A stretch of 23,246 nt of DNA from Baffinella frigidus (Eukaryota > Cryptophyceae > Cryptomonadales > Baffinellaceae): contig MU646309.1 of the NCBI GenBank assembly GCA_026770585.1, forward strand, positions 742,045-765,290. Direction: 5' to 3'. Shown piece by piece: positions 21,986 through 23,246 of this stretch. The notes under the pieces are model-generated. The model was not told the origin of the DNA. It ran no database searches and saw nothing but the letters and a program-made list of their open reading frames with translations. Both the position numbers and the translations under genes were made by a program. The stretch's first letter is position 1; every line of letters starts with the position of its first letter.

Positions 21986-22106
21986 TACAGGGGTACCTCG
22001 CTCATAAGACACCGCCCCCCCCGTAGGACCACCATAGGCCCCTAGGCGTAGGCCTACTGTAGGGTCCTAGGGGGGGTCGGTTTCTTATGAGCGAGGTACC
22101 CCTGTA
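21986..22106. mobile_element. Hairpin MITE family E, copy 7
   Basis: TACAGGGGTACCTCGCTCAT...ATGAGCGAGGTACCCCTGTA, inner CCTACTGTAGG. Confidence 0.9.
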
Positions 22107-22186
22107 GTGCCAGCGCCGAGCCTCCGCGGGGGGGGGGAGTTAACTTAACGAACCCGAGGCAACTTTATGAGCCCGAGACACACCAC

Positions 22187-22290
22187 CTTTAGGTCCTTGA
22201 GGTTCTTCGAGCTCCCACCATAGGCGGACACATGAACTTGTTCTGTAGAAAGGCCATGCTTCCTTTCGGATCACATCAAGCCCCCCTCCC
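22187..22290 (+). repeat. Family K copy
   Basis: CTTTAGGTCCTTGAGGTTCT, GAGCTCCCACCATAGGCGGA, TGCTTCCTTTCGGATCACAT, CAAGCCCCCC; no GCAG at the end. Confidence 0.75.
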
Positions 22291-22418
22291 CTGTACACGC
22301 GTACGGCACAGCTGTAACAGCTCCGAGAACCGGGCTAATTTGGTCACGTTACCGCTAAATCCAGGGGTCCCGAAACCTTCGTAGTCCTCCGGGCGGGGCC
22401 CCAAGAACCGCGGCTGCG
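22291..22418. other. Spacer with family J right-end fragment
   Basis: 22336-22395 (GGTCACGTTACCGCTAAAT.CAGGGG, CGAAACC) matches J1 near 5127-5165. Confidence 0.55.
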
Positions 22419-22580
22419 CGTGCCACGCGACGATGGCCTGTGTATCAAATCTATTACGCCTTTCTATTATGTCTGCACTACTAAAAGTATTTTTGTTCAG
22501 AATCCGCGTCAAGTTGACAGATTTGTGGGTGGGTTGACTTTGCAACTGGTCGATTTGATGCACAGGCCATCGTCGCGTGG
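22419..22580. mobile_element. Inverted-repeat element, family I-like core
   Basis: CCACGCGACGATGGCCTGTG...CACAGGCCATCGTCGCGTGG, followed inward by TATCAAATC / GATTTGATG. Interior CAAGTTGACAGATTTGTGGG belongs to I, but the termini are CCAC-type. Confidence 0.8.
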
Positions 22581-22644
22581 TGCTGGTGGCGGGGGGTTGA
22601 ACACGGGCAGGACAAGCGACGCAGACCCGTTTATACCCTGAATC

Positions 22645-22786
22645 TAATTTCGGAACCAGACAGAATCTGTCCCGCTACCTTAAGCTTTCAAGGCTTAACA
22701 TAAGGGTGCATATGCTATTTTAGGCATAAACTCCAGGGTTAAAATAGCATAAATGTGGACAGATTCTGGTATCTTCCGAGATGAAA
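22645..22786. mobile_element. Inverted-repeat singleton with F-like right end
   Basis: ATTTCGGAACCAGACAGAAT.. / ..GATTCTGGTATCTTCCGAGATGAAAT, inner GCTATTTTA / TAAAATAGC arms. Confidence 0.7.
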
Positions 22787-22796
22787 TCGGACTGCA

Positions 22797-22935
22797 CCAC
22801 TTAGCAGCCACCGGGGGCTTCACGGATACAGTCCATCTAAACGATTTGTACTAGAATCTTATCCATTGCCCTAGAACCTGAATGGAATTTCACCTTGAAT
22901 TCAAGGTGAAAAGGTCCTCGGTCGCTGCTAAGTGG
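22797..22935. mobile_element. MITE-like family A, copy 7
   Basis: CCACTTAGCAGCCACCGGGG...CTCGGTCGCTGCTAAGTGG with inner CACCTTGAATTCAAGGTG. The most intact A copy. Confidence 0.9.
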
Positions 22936-23026
22936 CGGACAAGTTAGTCGTCAATAAAGCAGCGGAGGCGCGCGCTGGTGGCGCGGGGCGACCCTAAACC
23001 ATACACCCTCAATCCTACACCTTAAC
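22936..23026. repeat. Spacer ending in degenerate telomere-like words
   Basis: CCCTAAACCATACACCCTCA..CCTACACCTTAACCCC at about 22991-23029, decayed CCCTAAA units. Upstream GGCGCGCGCTGGTGGCGCGG is GC-rich and unassigned. Confidence 0.5.
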
Positions 23027-23086
23027 CCCTTTCAGCACCTCGGGCAAGTCGACGAACCACTTGAGGAGGTCAGGGACAGCGCCCAT
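23027..23086 (-). CDS. Candidate short exon, unidentified minus-strand gene
   Basis: Minus strand MGAVPDLLKWFVDLPEVLKG, then GGG|GTTAAG, a possible donor, entering the telomere-like tract. The amphipathic residue pattern and high GC third positions look coding. It may belong with the other minus-strand candidates at 21728 and 20941. No family recognised. Confidence 0.3.
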
Positions 23087-23091
23087 ACACC

Positions 23092-23246
23092 CTTATCTCA
23101 CAGAATGTATCTATTAATTGGTTTTAGAAAGTCAACTCACCTGCAAAATCGTCAACTTATTGTTTACTATTACTATCAAAATATTAAGTTGACGATTTTG
23201 TGGGGGAGTTGACTCTTTCTAAAACCAATTAATAAATCGAGTGTGT
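23092..23246. mobile_element. MITE-like family I, copy 3, reaching window end
   Basis: CTTATCTCACAGAATG...; arms TTAATTGGTTTTAGAAAGTC / GACTCTTTCTAAAACCAATT and AAAATCGTCAACTTA / TAAGTTGACGATTTT. The right terminus is cut by the end of the window. Confidence 0.85.

Overview
This is a eukaryotic nuclear subtelomere. The first ~350 bases are degenerate CCCTAAA/CCCCAAA telomeric repeat in the orientation expected at the left end of a chromosome. Telomere-like tracts recur further in (2751-2834, 14162-14195, 19229-19382, 22990-23027). Coding sequence lies in short GC-rich exons split by long introns with GT..AG borders. No prokaryotic operons, tRNA, rRNA or CRISPR were seen. The one confidently recognised gene carries an ER-type signal peptide, a Trp at the expected start of the plastid transit peptide and a twin-arginine thylakoid signal. 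That combination, with TTTAGGG-type telomeres, points to an alga with a secondary, probably red-lineage, plastid (for example a stramenopile, haptophyte, cryptophyte, dinoflagellate or chromerid). The species cannot be fixed from this window.

Layout: 1-460 telomere and CCA microsatellite. 460-11,200 is a dense mosaic of 100-230 bp inverted-repeat (MITE-like) elements with isolated exon-like islands: a Tudor-knot/chromo-barrel exon (1647-1715), a Cys/His-rich exon (3664-3790) and a membrane-segment exon (9490-9690). 11,716-19,844 is a six-exon gene for a thylakoid-lumen FKBP-type peptidyl-prolyl isomerase. Its exon phases join perfectly to 244 codons although its five introns (0.6-3.0 kb) are stacks of inverted-repeat elements. 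19,850-23,246 is more elements, with candidate exons of an unidentified minus-strand gene (20941-21063, about 21728-21828, 23027-23086).

At least twelve inverted-repeat families can be told apart by eye. I label them A, B, C, D, E, F, G, H, I, J, K, M and a few singletons. Many unrelated ones (A, B, C, D, H, M, a 22.4 kb I variant, and roughly J) share the outermost bases 5'-CCAC...GTGG-3'. A second group (F, G) starts with CATC near CGGGAA/CGGAAG. Internal modules such as TTACTACACA, GTTGACTTT, GGTCACGT and CCTACGGTAGG recur in different families, as if elements were assembled from shared parts.

The most unusual feature is what I call 'exon echoes'. Nearly every FKBP exon-intron border has one or more extra 20-45 bp copies of the exon edge plus its splice site, with an inverted-repeat element between echo and true exon. 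The Cys/His exon shows the same thing at both borders. This suggests that elements enter splice junctions with long target duplications, or that junction duplication accompanies insertion, making introns grow in steps. It resembles introner biology but with much longer duplications than usual.
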